Shown here: piece by piece, positions 24,241 through 34,653 of the stretch
Layout: each line of letters begins with the position of its first letter
Numbering within the stretch: position 1 is the stretch's first letter
Assembly (NCBI GenBank): GCA_026413185.1
Contig: CM048650.1
Coordinates: 96,181,730 to 96,245,729, forward strand
Direction of reading: 5' to 3'
DNA from: Pueraria montana var. lobata
Lineage: Eukaryota; Streptophyta; Magnoliopsida; Fabales; Fabaceae
DNA: 64,000 nt
Notes under the pieces: generated by a model
What the model was told of the DNA's origin: nothing
The model's input: only the letters and a program-made list of their open reading frames with translations
Databases searched by the model: none
Program-made: the position numbers and the translations under genes

Positions 24241-25995
24241 TCCAGAGGATCAAGCATTTCTCTTCCAAATTTATTTGTAGTTTTTTTTTATTCATAATTT
24301 ATTTGTGTTTAAAAATATATTAATAATATAAGTATGAGAAGATAATATTTCTCTATTAATAAATGCATAAGTAATTATCAATTTGTTTAAATTTAAAATA
24401 ATACTTTTAAAAAAAAGTATTTTTTTTAAAAGTGAATTTTTAAGAACAAGATAGGATTTATTTCTTAAAAAAAATTTTTTTTGCTTTTTCTTATTCTAAA
24501 AAAATAAATTTAGATAAACACATAAAAAAGCAAAAAATATTTATTTTATTAAAAAATACTTTTAAAAAATAAGTTTAAACAAATTGATCCAATATATAAT
24601 TGACTTTTTTAAATATGAGAAACTCAATTATGTAATACTAAGCACATTTTAAAATTAAAGATATTTCTAACCCCTCGTATAAATATTACAAATTTTAATA
24701 TGATATAAAAATAAAATAAATTTTAAAGTAAAACATTTTAAAATCATAGTATAAAATATATATAAAATAATATAATATAATGTAATATAATATAATATAA
24801 TATAATATTATCTTAGATTCAAATATAAATAATAATATTTTAGATTTAAGTCAATAAGATTTTATGGAGTAAATTTTATTTTTCATATATTTTAAAATTA
24901 AATTAAAATATTTAAAATTATATCTACAAATTAAAATATTAAAATCTATAAAAAAATTAAAAATTTGAAAAAAAAAAATCAACAGGGTTAAATAAAATCA
25001 AGTAAAAATATTAATGGTTAATGCCTATATTAATTTCAAAATATCTTCTTTTGTAAAACTTCTTCTTTAAATCTTTTGTGTTATATCAATAGTTGAAAAT
25101 TAAGAAATTATAAAATAATATAAAAAATTGTATTTCAAATAGAGAAATTCTGAGTTGTATTTGCTTAAAATAAATCTAACTTCACTTGAAGAATTTATAG
25201 CCATTGATCAAATTTTTAACTTCACAATAGTCGTTGATTTGATTTGTTCAAATTTAACATTAATGAAGGATTAAATGACTCATATTAAGGCTCTTTATTA
25301 TATAATATATACACATATCTAAATTATTTTCATGATAATATTTTAAATAAATTTATGTTTTTACAATTTTTGTGATATAATTTAGATGTTATAATTCAGT
25401 ATACTTTGTTTTTTAATTTAAATTATTCAAATCTTAAATAATATTATAGATATTTAAAATTTAGATTTTACTATTTAGTATACATTGATTTTTAGTTTAA
25501 TTTTATTCAAATCTTAAATACTATTGTAGATATTAATATAATAATAATAACCATAAAAGTTGAACATAAAAAATATAATTTCACCATAATAATTTAGATA
25601 TTAATGTGATTTCAGGTAAATTGTTCATTTCATGAATTAAGTGAAAATTTTCTACTTGCTTTTATAAAAAAAACCCATCCCTATGTGTTTTTGTTTATAT
25701 ATATCTTTCATTTTAATATATTTGCATATACATATAAATGTATAAAAGAAAATTAAAATTTGTCCAAGTAAAAGAAAATATTGAATAATTTATTTAATTG
25801 AGAAGATAATAAATAAAAAATGAATAATAATTTGCTTAATAATTAAGTTTAGACACTAATTTTTTGTGCAGAAAATAATATTGATTATGATGATTTTAGT
25901 TTGATTTTTGTTATGTAATTAAATATATATTAATTATGTAAATGAAATTTTAATTTTAATTGGACAAAAATCTTTAATAAAAAAGTATTATAAGT
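24241..25995. other. Very AT-rich spacer
   Basis: No gene is seen. A (TATAA)n run occupies 24766-24808. Short phrases near 25430 and 25500 (TTCAAATCTTAAATA) repeat, pointing to old local duplication. Confidence 0.6.
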
Positions 25996-26002
25996 GTAAA
26001 TA

Positions 26003-26596
26003 TTATTTTTATACCAAATCAAATTTACTTGCAGTAAATATTTCTTTAAATTTTTTGTATATTTAAAAGTCAAATAATGAATACTTTCTAATGTAATTGA
26101 CATAAAAAATACAAAAATGCTCCTGTTTTGAGCGAAAACATATTTTCTTTTTGAGATTCCAACAAAAAAATACAAAAAATGTTCTTATGTTGGGACGGAA
26201 AATATTTCATATTTTAGATCCCAACAAAAAAATACAAAAATACCCCATTTTGGGGAGAAAATTATTTCATCCCAAAACAACTACTTTTATTATAATATTA
26301 TTTTTATACTAAATCTAATATACTTGCAGTGAATATTACTTTGAATTTTGTGTATATCTAAAACATGAATAATGAATTTTTTAATGTAATTGACATAAAA
26401 AAAACAAAAATGCTCCTGTTTTGGGAGAGAAAATATTTCTTTTTTGAGATTTCAACAAAATAAAATACAAAAATGCCCTTATGATGGACGGGAAAATATT
26501 TCCTATTTGAGATCCCAACGAAAAATACAAAAATGACCCTATTTTGGACAAAAAATTATTTCCTTTTTTAGATCCCAAAACAACTACTTTTATATA
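26003..26596. repeat. ~295-bp tandem duplication with internal ~65-bp repeats
   Basis: A unit beginning TATTTTTATACCAAATC and ending CAAAACAACTACTTTTAT occurs twice head to tail. Each unit holds three diverged copies of a shorter motif (AATACAAAAATG, GGGANGGAAAATATTTC, GAGATCCCAAC). Reverse-strand open frames here simply read through these repeats. Confidence 0.8.
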
Positions 26597-26627
26597 TATA
26601 AAGATAAAGATTTAATATTTACTTTTA

Positions 26628-26811
26628 GAGAAAAAAGGTCATGCACTGACAGTGTAAAATTATTTTATATTGTCATTCAATCACAACCCCCACCATATAT
26701 GATAAGTTTGTTGACTTTTACAAAATTATCTTAAAAGTCATATCAAAGTGATTTGTGATTGGATGACAGTGTAAAATTATTTTACATTATCAGTGCATCA
26801 CCATTAAACTC
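26628..26811. mobile_element. 184-bp MULE-type MITE, copy A
   Basis: The ends are inverted (left GAGAAAAAAGGTCATGCACT, right reversed GAGTTTAATGGTGATGCACT), with inner arms around ACTGACAGTGTAAAAT. Perfect 9-bp flanking repeats TTACTTTTA lie at 26619-26627 and 26812-26820. It is the same family as 50481-50604 and 56601-56784. Confidence 0.85.
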
Positions 26812-26995
26812 TTACTTTTATATTATAGAAATATATCATATATTATTTATAATATTCATTATAAGAAATAAATTAAAGAAGCACTTCAAATGCTATCACC
26901 ATTAAACTCTTAATTTGATATTATAGAAATATATCATATATTATTTATAATATTCATTATAAGAAATAATTAAAAAAACACTTCAAATGCTTTGG
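26800..26995. repeat. ~98-bp tandem duplication
   Basis: ACCATTAAACTCTTA through ATTATAGAAATATATCATA to CACTTCAAATGCT occurs twice in a row. The first copy starts inside the right end of MITE copy A, so the duplication is younger than that insertion. Confidence 0.85.
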
Positions 26996-27098
26996 AGGAA
27001 TTAGCATGTGATTATCTTTTCATTTTTTTAGTTTGCTGTGTTTTTTTTCCTTATTGTATCTCAAAAAATCATTTTATGTGTTTGAGTTTTTTAATTTC

Positions 27099-27101
<3 letters not shown>

Positions 27102-27186
<85 letters not shown>
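27102..27186. repeat. Compound microsatellite (TA)n(GT)n
   Basis: About 22 TA units followed by about 20 GT units. This creates the Tyr-Ile and Cys-Val repeat open frames in the region. Confidence 0.98.
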
Positions 27187-27189
<3 letters not shown>

Positions 27190-28073
27190 TACCAACATAT
27201 TTTTCTATTCAAAAAGTAATATTACTTTTATAGCTTCACCTACTCTTCACCTAATATTCTCTCAACAAATATTAATATAATAATTTTGTCTACAATCTCT
27301 ACAATGAATAGTAAAAATAATATCTTGGATTGTATTGTTTATAGATATCCATTCACTAATTTATTGTATAGACATGAAAATATAGAGTATATAATTTAGC
27401 AATGGTGATAGTTTAATTTTTTTTTTCCTATTCTACGAGTAACTGTTTAAACATCTATATCTATAACTTTTAGAATTCAGAATAGCTTTTACTATTTATT
27501 GTTTTCTTGCCATGTGTCAGTTTTACATTCTCATTCGAGTTGACTATTTTGATCATTCTATTGTAACAATCCCAATATAATTACACAGTATTTCCATTAT
27601 TATTTTTATTATTATTAATACTGTTAGTGAATATTTAATTAATATTTTTTATAGTCTTTACTTATGAGCATAAGAATTTATAATGTGATTTATAAATATA
27701 TATAATAATAAAATTATAAAACATTGTCTATGTGATATTTAATATATTAAGAGGGTTAGTATTGGATAAAAATGTTATTGTTTGTATCAAGTAGATGATA
27801 AGTTTATGTAAGCAGTTATTAAAATAAATTATAATTTCATTAAATAAATTTATTTTCACTGTGAATTTGTATAAAATTATTTTTCATAATTTCATAAATA
27901 AAATTTCTTCTATTAATATTTAAATTATGACATTGAAATTTTTATATGAAAAAACAGTTTAAATTTAATTAGTTAATATTTTTACTACAATATTTTGACA
28001 TTATCTTTCATAACTTCATGTATAATTTTTTTTATTAAATAACATCATGAATAAAATGTTTTCTATATTTTCT

Positions 28074-28126
<53 letters not shown>

Positions 28127-28173
28127 GAAAGATAATTCTACTCGAATTAGATAAGATTATTATAAATGACAAA
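27187..28173. other. AT-rich spacer with (TA)n at 28075-28122
   Basis: No gene is seen. It ends at the left border of the 2.36-kb tandem duplication. Confidence 0.6.
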
Positions 28174-30537
28174 GTTTTATCTTTGAGTATTTAACGTATC
28201 TACATGCGAGAATTCAAATTCAATACTACTAATTAAACTGGGATAATTTTATGTCAGTTGATCTATGCAGTTGTTTGTTTATTTACTTTCTATAAATGCT
28301 ATTTTTTATAATTACTTTTCATACTGTTTAATAATAAATTATGAATATGATTTTTTTAAAATGAGAATGTATCCAGAATAAATGTAATAAGTAACGGTGT
28401 ATTTAAATTTTATTAGTAAGTTAATATTTTGTTAATATGTACTAAGGTTATTTTTAACTAATACTGGAAACTAACTCCTTTCAAAGTGTAGCGATTATCA
28501 CTTTTAATTTTAATCAAATTTTCGTCAAAATATTTAAGAGACTCAAGTATTTGTTATTATGCCAAATTTTATTGGTCAATATGTTAATATTTTGATATAC
28601 TTTATTGAATAAAGGATAAATAGACCATATTTACTTATTTTAAATATAAAATCAATTAAAAGGAGTATTGTCAAAGAATATGGTATGGCCTTGAGAACTC
28701 TTTCATTCCATGAAACGACAAAGTTACTTGAATTTAAATCTTTATATTTCTTTATCGTCAAAAAAAAAATCTTTATATTTCTTTACTTCTATTTTTTTTC
28801 TACGAGGGGAGAACGAGAATATGGTCAATTTTGTTCTTCAAATGTTTTTCTTGTTTTACTAGAGGTAAAGCTGCACAGTTGAAAAAGTTCTTATAAAGGG
28901 CATTGGTTAAATTTTAAATATTTAAAAAATTATACTTTAACATTTCTCTCTCCTGTGGAGGGGGCCAAAGACAAAGTATCTCGATTAGGGAATCACGACC
29001 AGTAGTGGTAGATCCAGGGTCTTGAATAAGAGGAGACAAATTATAAAAATTAAAATCAGAAGATTCATATAGATGAAATAAAATATAAAAATATAAAATT
29101 TTATTTATAATTTTCTGTGAAAAAAGTTTTTATTTATGATTTTTTAAAAATGAGAAGATACACTTTGCACACCCTAGCCACAATATAAGTCGCCAATGAC
29201 GACTAGCAAAAGAAGGAATAAAAACGCGATTAAGTCTATCAAGACATATGCATGCATCATGCATATGGGAACAACAACAAAAATGCATGCATCAGACATA
29301 TGTCTAATCATTTACCAAAACCTTTCAAACAATTAGTTCAAACCAAGTAACATGCGCATGATAATGACTGATTCTATCAATTGAATGCATTAATGCAAGC
29401 AGCAAAATGATGACTCGCCGGCTAATTTATTTTATAAATTTAATTAAAATATATATACACTGCCATTTAATTATGATTAAATTTGCATAATATAATTGTT
29501 AAATTTTATAATAATTACTTTAAAAATTGTATTAACACGATGTTTGATTAATTGACAATATAAAAAATTTCATTATTAAAAATTAACTCTTAATTTATTT
29601 TTTGCATAACCAAAACATTTTATTTGATTGTTGGGAGAGGACTGGTCATTGGTCAAAATGAATTATCTGCATGCCTATTATCCCGCACGTTGCATGCCGC
29701 TGTTTTGATGACATGAAGCGCCACATTTACCCCTTTTAGCCACCACTAATTAAGGTTATTTGTATATGTAGTTTTGCTTGACTTTCACATTGCATACATT
29801 CCGTGAATTGATATATTTATTCTTACTTTTATTTTTATATGACAGATATTCAATATAAAATGTATTTATTACCTTGTTTAAGTAATGTTCTTGACTTGAG
29901 TATATATAAAGTTGCTTAATTATGATAGAGATGCTTGTCGATCGAAAACACTCTTGACATCCTACGTAGTTGCAATATCCCTAATTATGCTTATCGAAGA
30001 CTTTTAACAATTTATGGTGGAGGTCTCCATCCTCTATAAACATTTGCACCGGTAATTATTGGAGATAGAAAAAGATAAAGAAAAAAAACAGAGAGAGAGA
30101 GATGTGAGATGAGATAATTAAATAATATTATAGTGAAGAGATAAAAGAAAAAATAAATTATAAAAAATAATATAAAAAGTGTGTGTTAAAAATTAAAATG
30201 ATAAGTTTTGACACGTCTTAACCCAACAAAAACACACTATCCTTGAGCCTAATAACCCTTCCGTGGTTCCACTAGAGAAACTATCATTAATATCAATTGG
30301 ACATTCATACAAAATCTCACGCTTCTCAAACTACTACAATGTCCTATATATGCCATGAAAGGACTAAAATGCATATATGATCCCGTGTAAAGGTAGCAAC
30401 CAACATTCTCAGATAGATAATCTCTTATGACAATACAAGAAATTTCGCTATTACAGTGAGTTTGTTATAGTGGGCTACAAGTTTGTCAGTAATACTGACA
30501 AATTATAGTGGGTTTGTCTGTCTGTAAATTACATACA
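28174..30537. repeat. Left copy of a 2.36-kb tandem segmental duplication
   Basis: The whole block recurs from 30538 on, with only small differences. Its right edge falls inside a CACTA transposon end (CAATACAAGAA at 30431), and the junction at 30537/30538 shows short shared sequence (GTTTT) between the two original borders. There is no coding gene inside; a TATATAAAG at about 29910 and moderate complexity between 29640 and 30000 could be a promoter-like relic. This copy carries none of the big insertions found in the right copy and so shows their empty sites. Confidence 0.9.
30431..30537. mobile_element. Truncated CACTA left end (107 bp) at the duplication junction
   Basis: It starts CAATACAAGAAATTTCGC, matching the left terminus of the CACTA element at 44296, and stops abruptly where the second copy of the duplication begins. 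Confidence 0.85.
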
Positions 30538-31137
30538 GTTTTATCTTTGAGTATTTAACGTATCTACATGTGAGAATTAAAATTCAATACTACTAATTAA
30601 ACTGGGACAATTTTATGTCAGTTGATCTATGCAGTTGTTTGTTTATTTACTTTCTATAAATGCTATTTTTTATAATTACTTTTCATACTGTTTAATAATA
30701 AATTATGAATATGATTTTTTTTAAATGAGAATGTATCCAGAATAAATGTAATAAGTAACGGTGTATTTAAATTTTATTAGTAAGTTAATATTTTGTTAAT
30801 ATGTACTAAGGTTATTTTTAACTAATACTGGAAACTAACTCCTTTCAAAGTGTAGCGATTATCACTTTTAATTTTAATCAAATTTTCGTCAAAATATTTA
30901 AGAGACTCAAGTATTTGTTATTATGCCAAATTTTATTGGTCAATATGTTAATATTTTGATATACTTTAGATTGAATAAAGGATAAATAGACCATATTTAC
31001 TTATTTTAAATATAAAATCAATTAAAAGGAGTATTGTCAAAGAATATGGTATGGCCTTGAAAACTCTTTCATTCCATGAAACGACAAAGTTACTTGAATT
31101 TAAATCTTTATATTTCTTTACTTCTATTTTTTTTCTA

Positions 31138-31517
31138 GGCTTAATTGCAGATTTTACCATCCAACTTTCATAATTTTACAAATTTTACCACCCAAGTTTT
31201 AATTTTGCAAATTTTACCACTCAACTTTCATAATTTTGTGAATTTTACCACCCAAGTTTTAATTTTGCAAATTTTACCACCCAAGTTTTCAATTTTTGCA
31301 CATTTTACCACCTAAGTTTTCAATTTTTGCGTATTTTACCACTCTAATGTTTCACAATTTTTTTTTTTGAATTCTTTAACTTTTTTTTTGGTAAAATATC
31401 AGAGTGATAAAATGTGCAAAAATTGAAAACTTGGATAGTAAAATTTGCAAAATTAAAACTTGGATGTTAAAATTCGCAAAATTATAAAAATTGGATAGTA
31501 AAATTTACAATTAAGCC
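31138..31517. mobile_element. Foldback MITE (MULE type), GGCTTAA family
   Basis: The termini GGCTTAATTGCAGATTTTAC and, reversed from the right, GGCTTAATTGTAAATTTTAC are inverted copies. Flanking 9-bp repeats TTTTTTCTA (31129-31137 and 31518-31526) are perfect, and the left duplication copy (about 28793-28802) shows the empty site. The inside is built from repeats of AATTTTACCACCCAAGTTTT. Confidence 0.92.
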
Positions 31518-32040
31518 TTTTTTCTACTAGGGGAGAACGAGAATATGGTCAATTTTGTTCTTCAAATGTTTTTCTTGTTTTACTAGAGGTAAAGCTGCTC
31601 AGTTGAAAAAGTTCTTATAAAGGGCATTGAATAAATTTTAAATATTTAAAAAATTATACTTTAACATTTCTCTCTCCTGTGGAGGGGGCCAAAGCCAAAG
31701 TATCTCGATTAGGGAATCACGACCAGTATCCAGGATCTTGAACCAGAGGAGACAAATTATAAAAATTAAAATCAGGAGATTCAAATATATAAATATAGAT
31801 GAAATAAAATATAAAAATATAAAATTTTATTTATAATTTTCTGTAAAAAAAGCTTTTATTTATGATTTTTTTAAAAATGAGGAGATACACTTTGTACACC
31901 CTAGCCACAATATAAGTCAGCCAATGACGACCAGCAAAAGAAGGAATAAAAACGCGATTAAGTCTATCAAGACATATGCATGCATCATGCATATGTGAAC
32001 AAAAAAAAAATGCATGCATCATGAAAAACCTTTCAAACAA

Positions 32041-33633
32041 GACGGCTTCTAGTGTGCGAAGGTTGAATAGGTCCTGCACCGTGCGAAAGTTGTGTGAACC
32101 ATCGGACATTGGGCTTCTGCAACGGATGGTCCAGATATGGTCGAGATCTTTCAGTAGGGACCGTATGGGATTAAAATCCAGTTTTACTCCATGTTCAGTA
32201 GTGGACCCCACGTGCTGAGTGTATCGTTGGCATAGCGGCATGCTGTGGTTTTTGCTAGCCATTGGCGCGGGTTCGATTCCATGTGATGCAATTTTTTTTA
32301 TCTTTTAGTGGTTATTTTGGAAGGAAGAAAAAAACTAATGCAAAATATAAATTATAAATAGGCAGGAGTCGAACCCATTTATGCATTGGCATGTAACAAC
32401 CACCCTTCAATAACCAAATTTTACAAACACGAGTGATTTATAAATTTATATACCCTACCTAATATGTTTAATTTTACTTAAAAAAATAAAAATAATTATG
32501 ATTTATTTGGTATGATTTAATTAATTAATTATTTTTAAAATTATATTTTAATATTTATTTCAGCATGCAAAATTATAAGGTTATCACATAAGTGTAATTG
32601 AGTACTTCCTCTATTTCTAAATATGTAACGTTTAAGGTTTGTTTGCACAAACCAAGGATACTAATGATTTTTTTGAATTTTGATGAAATTGTTAGTCTTT
32701 TTCGTATTACAACCTTGTGAATTCACTTTTCCGATACACTAATTTCTCTCTCCACCAATAGTTAAAAGATTCAATTATTTATTTAAAAATGTGTAAAATA
32801 AACAAGGCTAAATAATCATTTTAGTCATTTATCTTATTTATTTTGTTACAAATGGATATTTATCTTTTAAAAAACTCATTTTGATATTTTATCTTATTTA
32901 AAATATTCAAAATGATCTTTTATTTTTTAAAAAGTTCACTTTGATCTCTTATCTTAGTTCAAAATGGTCCTTCAATTATTAAAATATATTCAACTTTGTC
33001 CTTAGAATAACACTCAGACAAAAGATCATTTTGAACCTTTTAAATAAGATGAAATACCAAAGTGAAAATTTTAAAAGATAAAGGTCTATTTTGAACATTT
33101 TAAATAAGATAAAAGACAAAATAAACAAAATAAATAAGATAAAAGACTAAAATGGTCATTTAGCCAATAAATAATGTAAATAAGGATATAATTGATAAAA
33201 GAATAATTAATAGAATATTGAACTTTGTAAATGATAGATAAATAAAAAAAATTTCAAAAATCCGACAATTAAAAAGAAATGAGGAAGTAGTTAATTAACT
33301 GTAACCATAATTAGCTCATGCCATAAATATATATATAACATTCACAATTTCAATTCGTAAAAAACAAAAAAATAAAATAAAACACAATTGAAATAACGAA
33401 TGAAAGTGTATTATATATTTAAAATTCACCTTGAATTTAATATTCAAGTTGCGCCTCTACTGTGCCTCAGTCCATCTGGAATTTACAAATTCATTTTTAA
33501 CAATGCTGCCCCACAAGGCCACAATCTGGTGCGATTCCTCCCAAATAATGTCCACCAAACTCCTATATCTGAGGGTCTAAGTGAGTTTCGTACGGTGCAG
33601 GACCTACTTAGCTCGCGCACGCTAGAAGGCGTC
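32041..33633. mobile_element. Mutator-like element, 1.6 kb, non-autonomous
   Basis: The left end GACGGCTTCTAGTGTGCG and, reversed from the right, GACGCCTTCTAGCGTGCG form inverted repeats that stay recognisable for about 60 bp (both hold AGGTCCTGCACCGT). A perfect 9-bp duplication TTCAAACAA flanks it (32032-32040 and 33634-33642), and the left copy of the segmental duplication near 29325 shows the empty site. No transposase is seen. Open frames of 143 and 86 codons mostly read through the terminal repeats. A segment near 32240-32285 has a pol III B-box-like GGTTCGATTCC and could be captured tRNA or SINE DNA. Confidence 0.88.
32806..33165. mobile_element. Foldback MITE nested in the MULE
   Basis: Ends GGCTAAATAATCATTTTAG and, reversed, GGCTAAATGACCATTTTAG. 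Flanks AATAAACAA (32797-32805) and AATAAATAA (33166-33174) match at 8 of 9 positions. The arms carry the repeated phrase TTTATCTTATTTA. Confidence 0.82.
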
Positions 33634-33825
33634 TTCAAACAATTAGTTCAAACCAAGTAACATGCGCATCATAATGACTGATTCTATCAATTGAATGCAT
33701 TATTAATGCAAGCAGCAAAATGATGACTCGCCGGCTAATTTATTTTATAAATTTAATTAAAATATATATACACTGCCATTTAATTATGATTAAATTTGCA
33801 TAATATAATTGTTAAATTTTATAAT

Positions 33826-34158
33826 TGTTCTTACCAAATATTGGTAGATCTTCCGGTGCGGTGGCTCCGCCGGGCTCTCCTCCGTGACTGGTGGGGGTGT
33901 ACCTGCAAAGGCACTCCGACGCTCAAGTTAGAGTGTAAAGAGATAGATTTGATAGGGTTATTTTCCTATCAGATCTCCTCAAATCTCGTGGTGAAGATAG
34001 AGATAATTCTATTTTCTATCCTTATATTATGACCTGATCTTTCTCTATCTTATCATATGGTAAAGACTGTTCTTTCCGTTATTATTTTTCGAGTCCGAGT
34101 AAGTTTCTACTCGACCAGCTCGACTACTCGGTGGAGTGCCGAGTCCGAGTAGTACACA
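33826..34158 (-). repeat. 3' LTR of the Tat-type element (333 bp)
   Basis: On the + strand it starts TGTTCTTACCAAATATTGGT and ends GTAGTACACA. The purine tract on the minus strand directly precedes it, which fixes the inner border. Its U5 end carries a short internal inverted repeat ACCAA-ATA-TTGGT. Confidence 0.85.
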
Positions 34159-34489
34159 TGCCCCCAAGCTCTGAAGTAATGTAGGAGCTTAAGTATTGTT
34201 ATACCAATTTCGAATTTTACTTGGCCGAGACGAGTTTACTCGTTCCCTTTGGATGAGTCCGAGTTTGGTTCTCGAAGCGTCACGTCATTTGGTGATGATG
34301 TCGTTTCAGACTTATTGAAGTCGTATCGATTCCCAAGGGCTGCGACAATGATTGTTTTTGAATTTTGAAACGATCTAGGGATTCCCAAAGGTCTCAAGCC
34401 TTCCTCGCCGTTGATTAGCCTGGTGAGGGGTATTGATCCAACTGTTCAGACCGTTTCGCCTTTTCGCATTCGAAACGCTTAGGGCCCTT

Positions 34490-34496
34490 TATAAAG
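34490..34496 (+). promoter_or_regulatory. TATA box for the antisense ORF
   Basis: TATAAAG on the + strand, 164 bp before the antisense ORF's ATG at 34654. Confidence 0.45.
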
Positions 34497-34653
34497 GGCA
34501 CTGTTGACACCGGTGTTCACTTTCTTCTGCGTGTTTTATTTTTCTGGCGAGATTTCTCTTCCTTCTGCCATTTTGTCCTCCTTCTTCTAGGTTTTTCTTT
34601 TTCCTTGTTCAGGTACGCTCTTCTCCTTTCCATTTCTCTTCTGTTATTCTAGA

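Noticed and set aside
26992..27233. Open frames coding Tyr-Ile and Cys-Val repeats
   Set aside because: They simply read through the (TA)n(GT)n microsatellite.
29452..29600. Possible decayed relative of the 184-bp MITE in the duplicated block
   Set aside because: Similar phrases (CACTGCCATTTAATTATGAT, GATTAATTGACAATAT) exist, but neither ends nor a clean 9-bp duplication could be fixed.
32240..32290. tRNA-like segment with GGTTCGATTCC
   Set aside because: Only a B-box-like string is present; no cloverleaf arms or acceptor stem could be paired, so not called as a tRNA gene.
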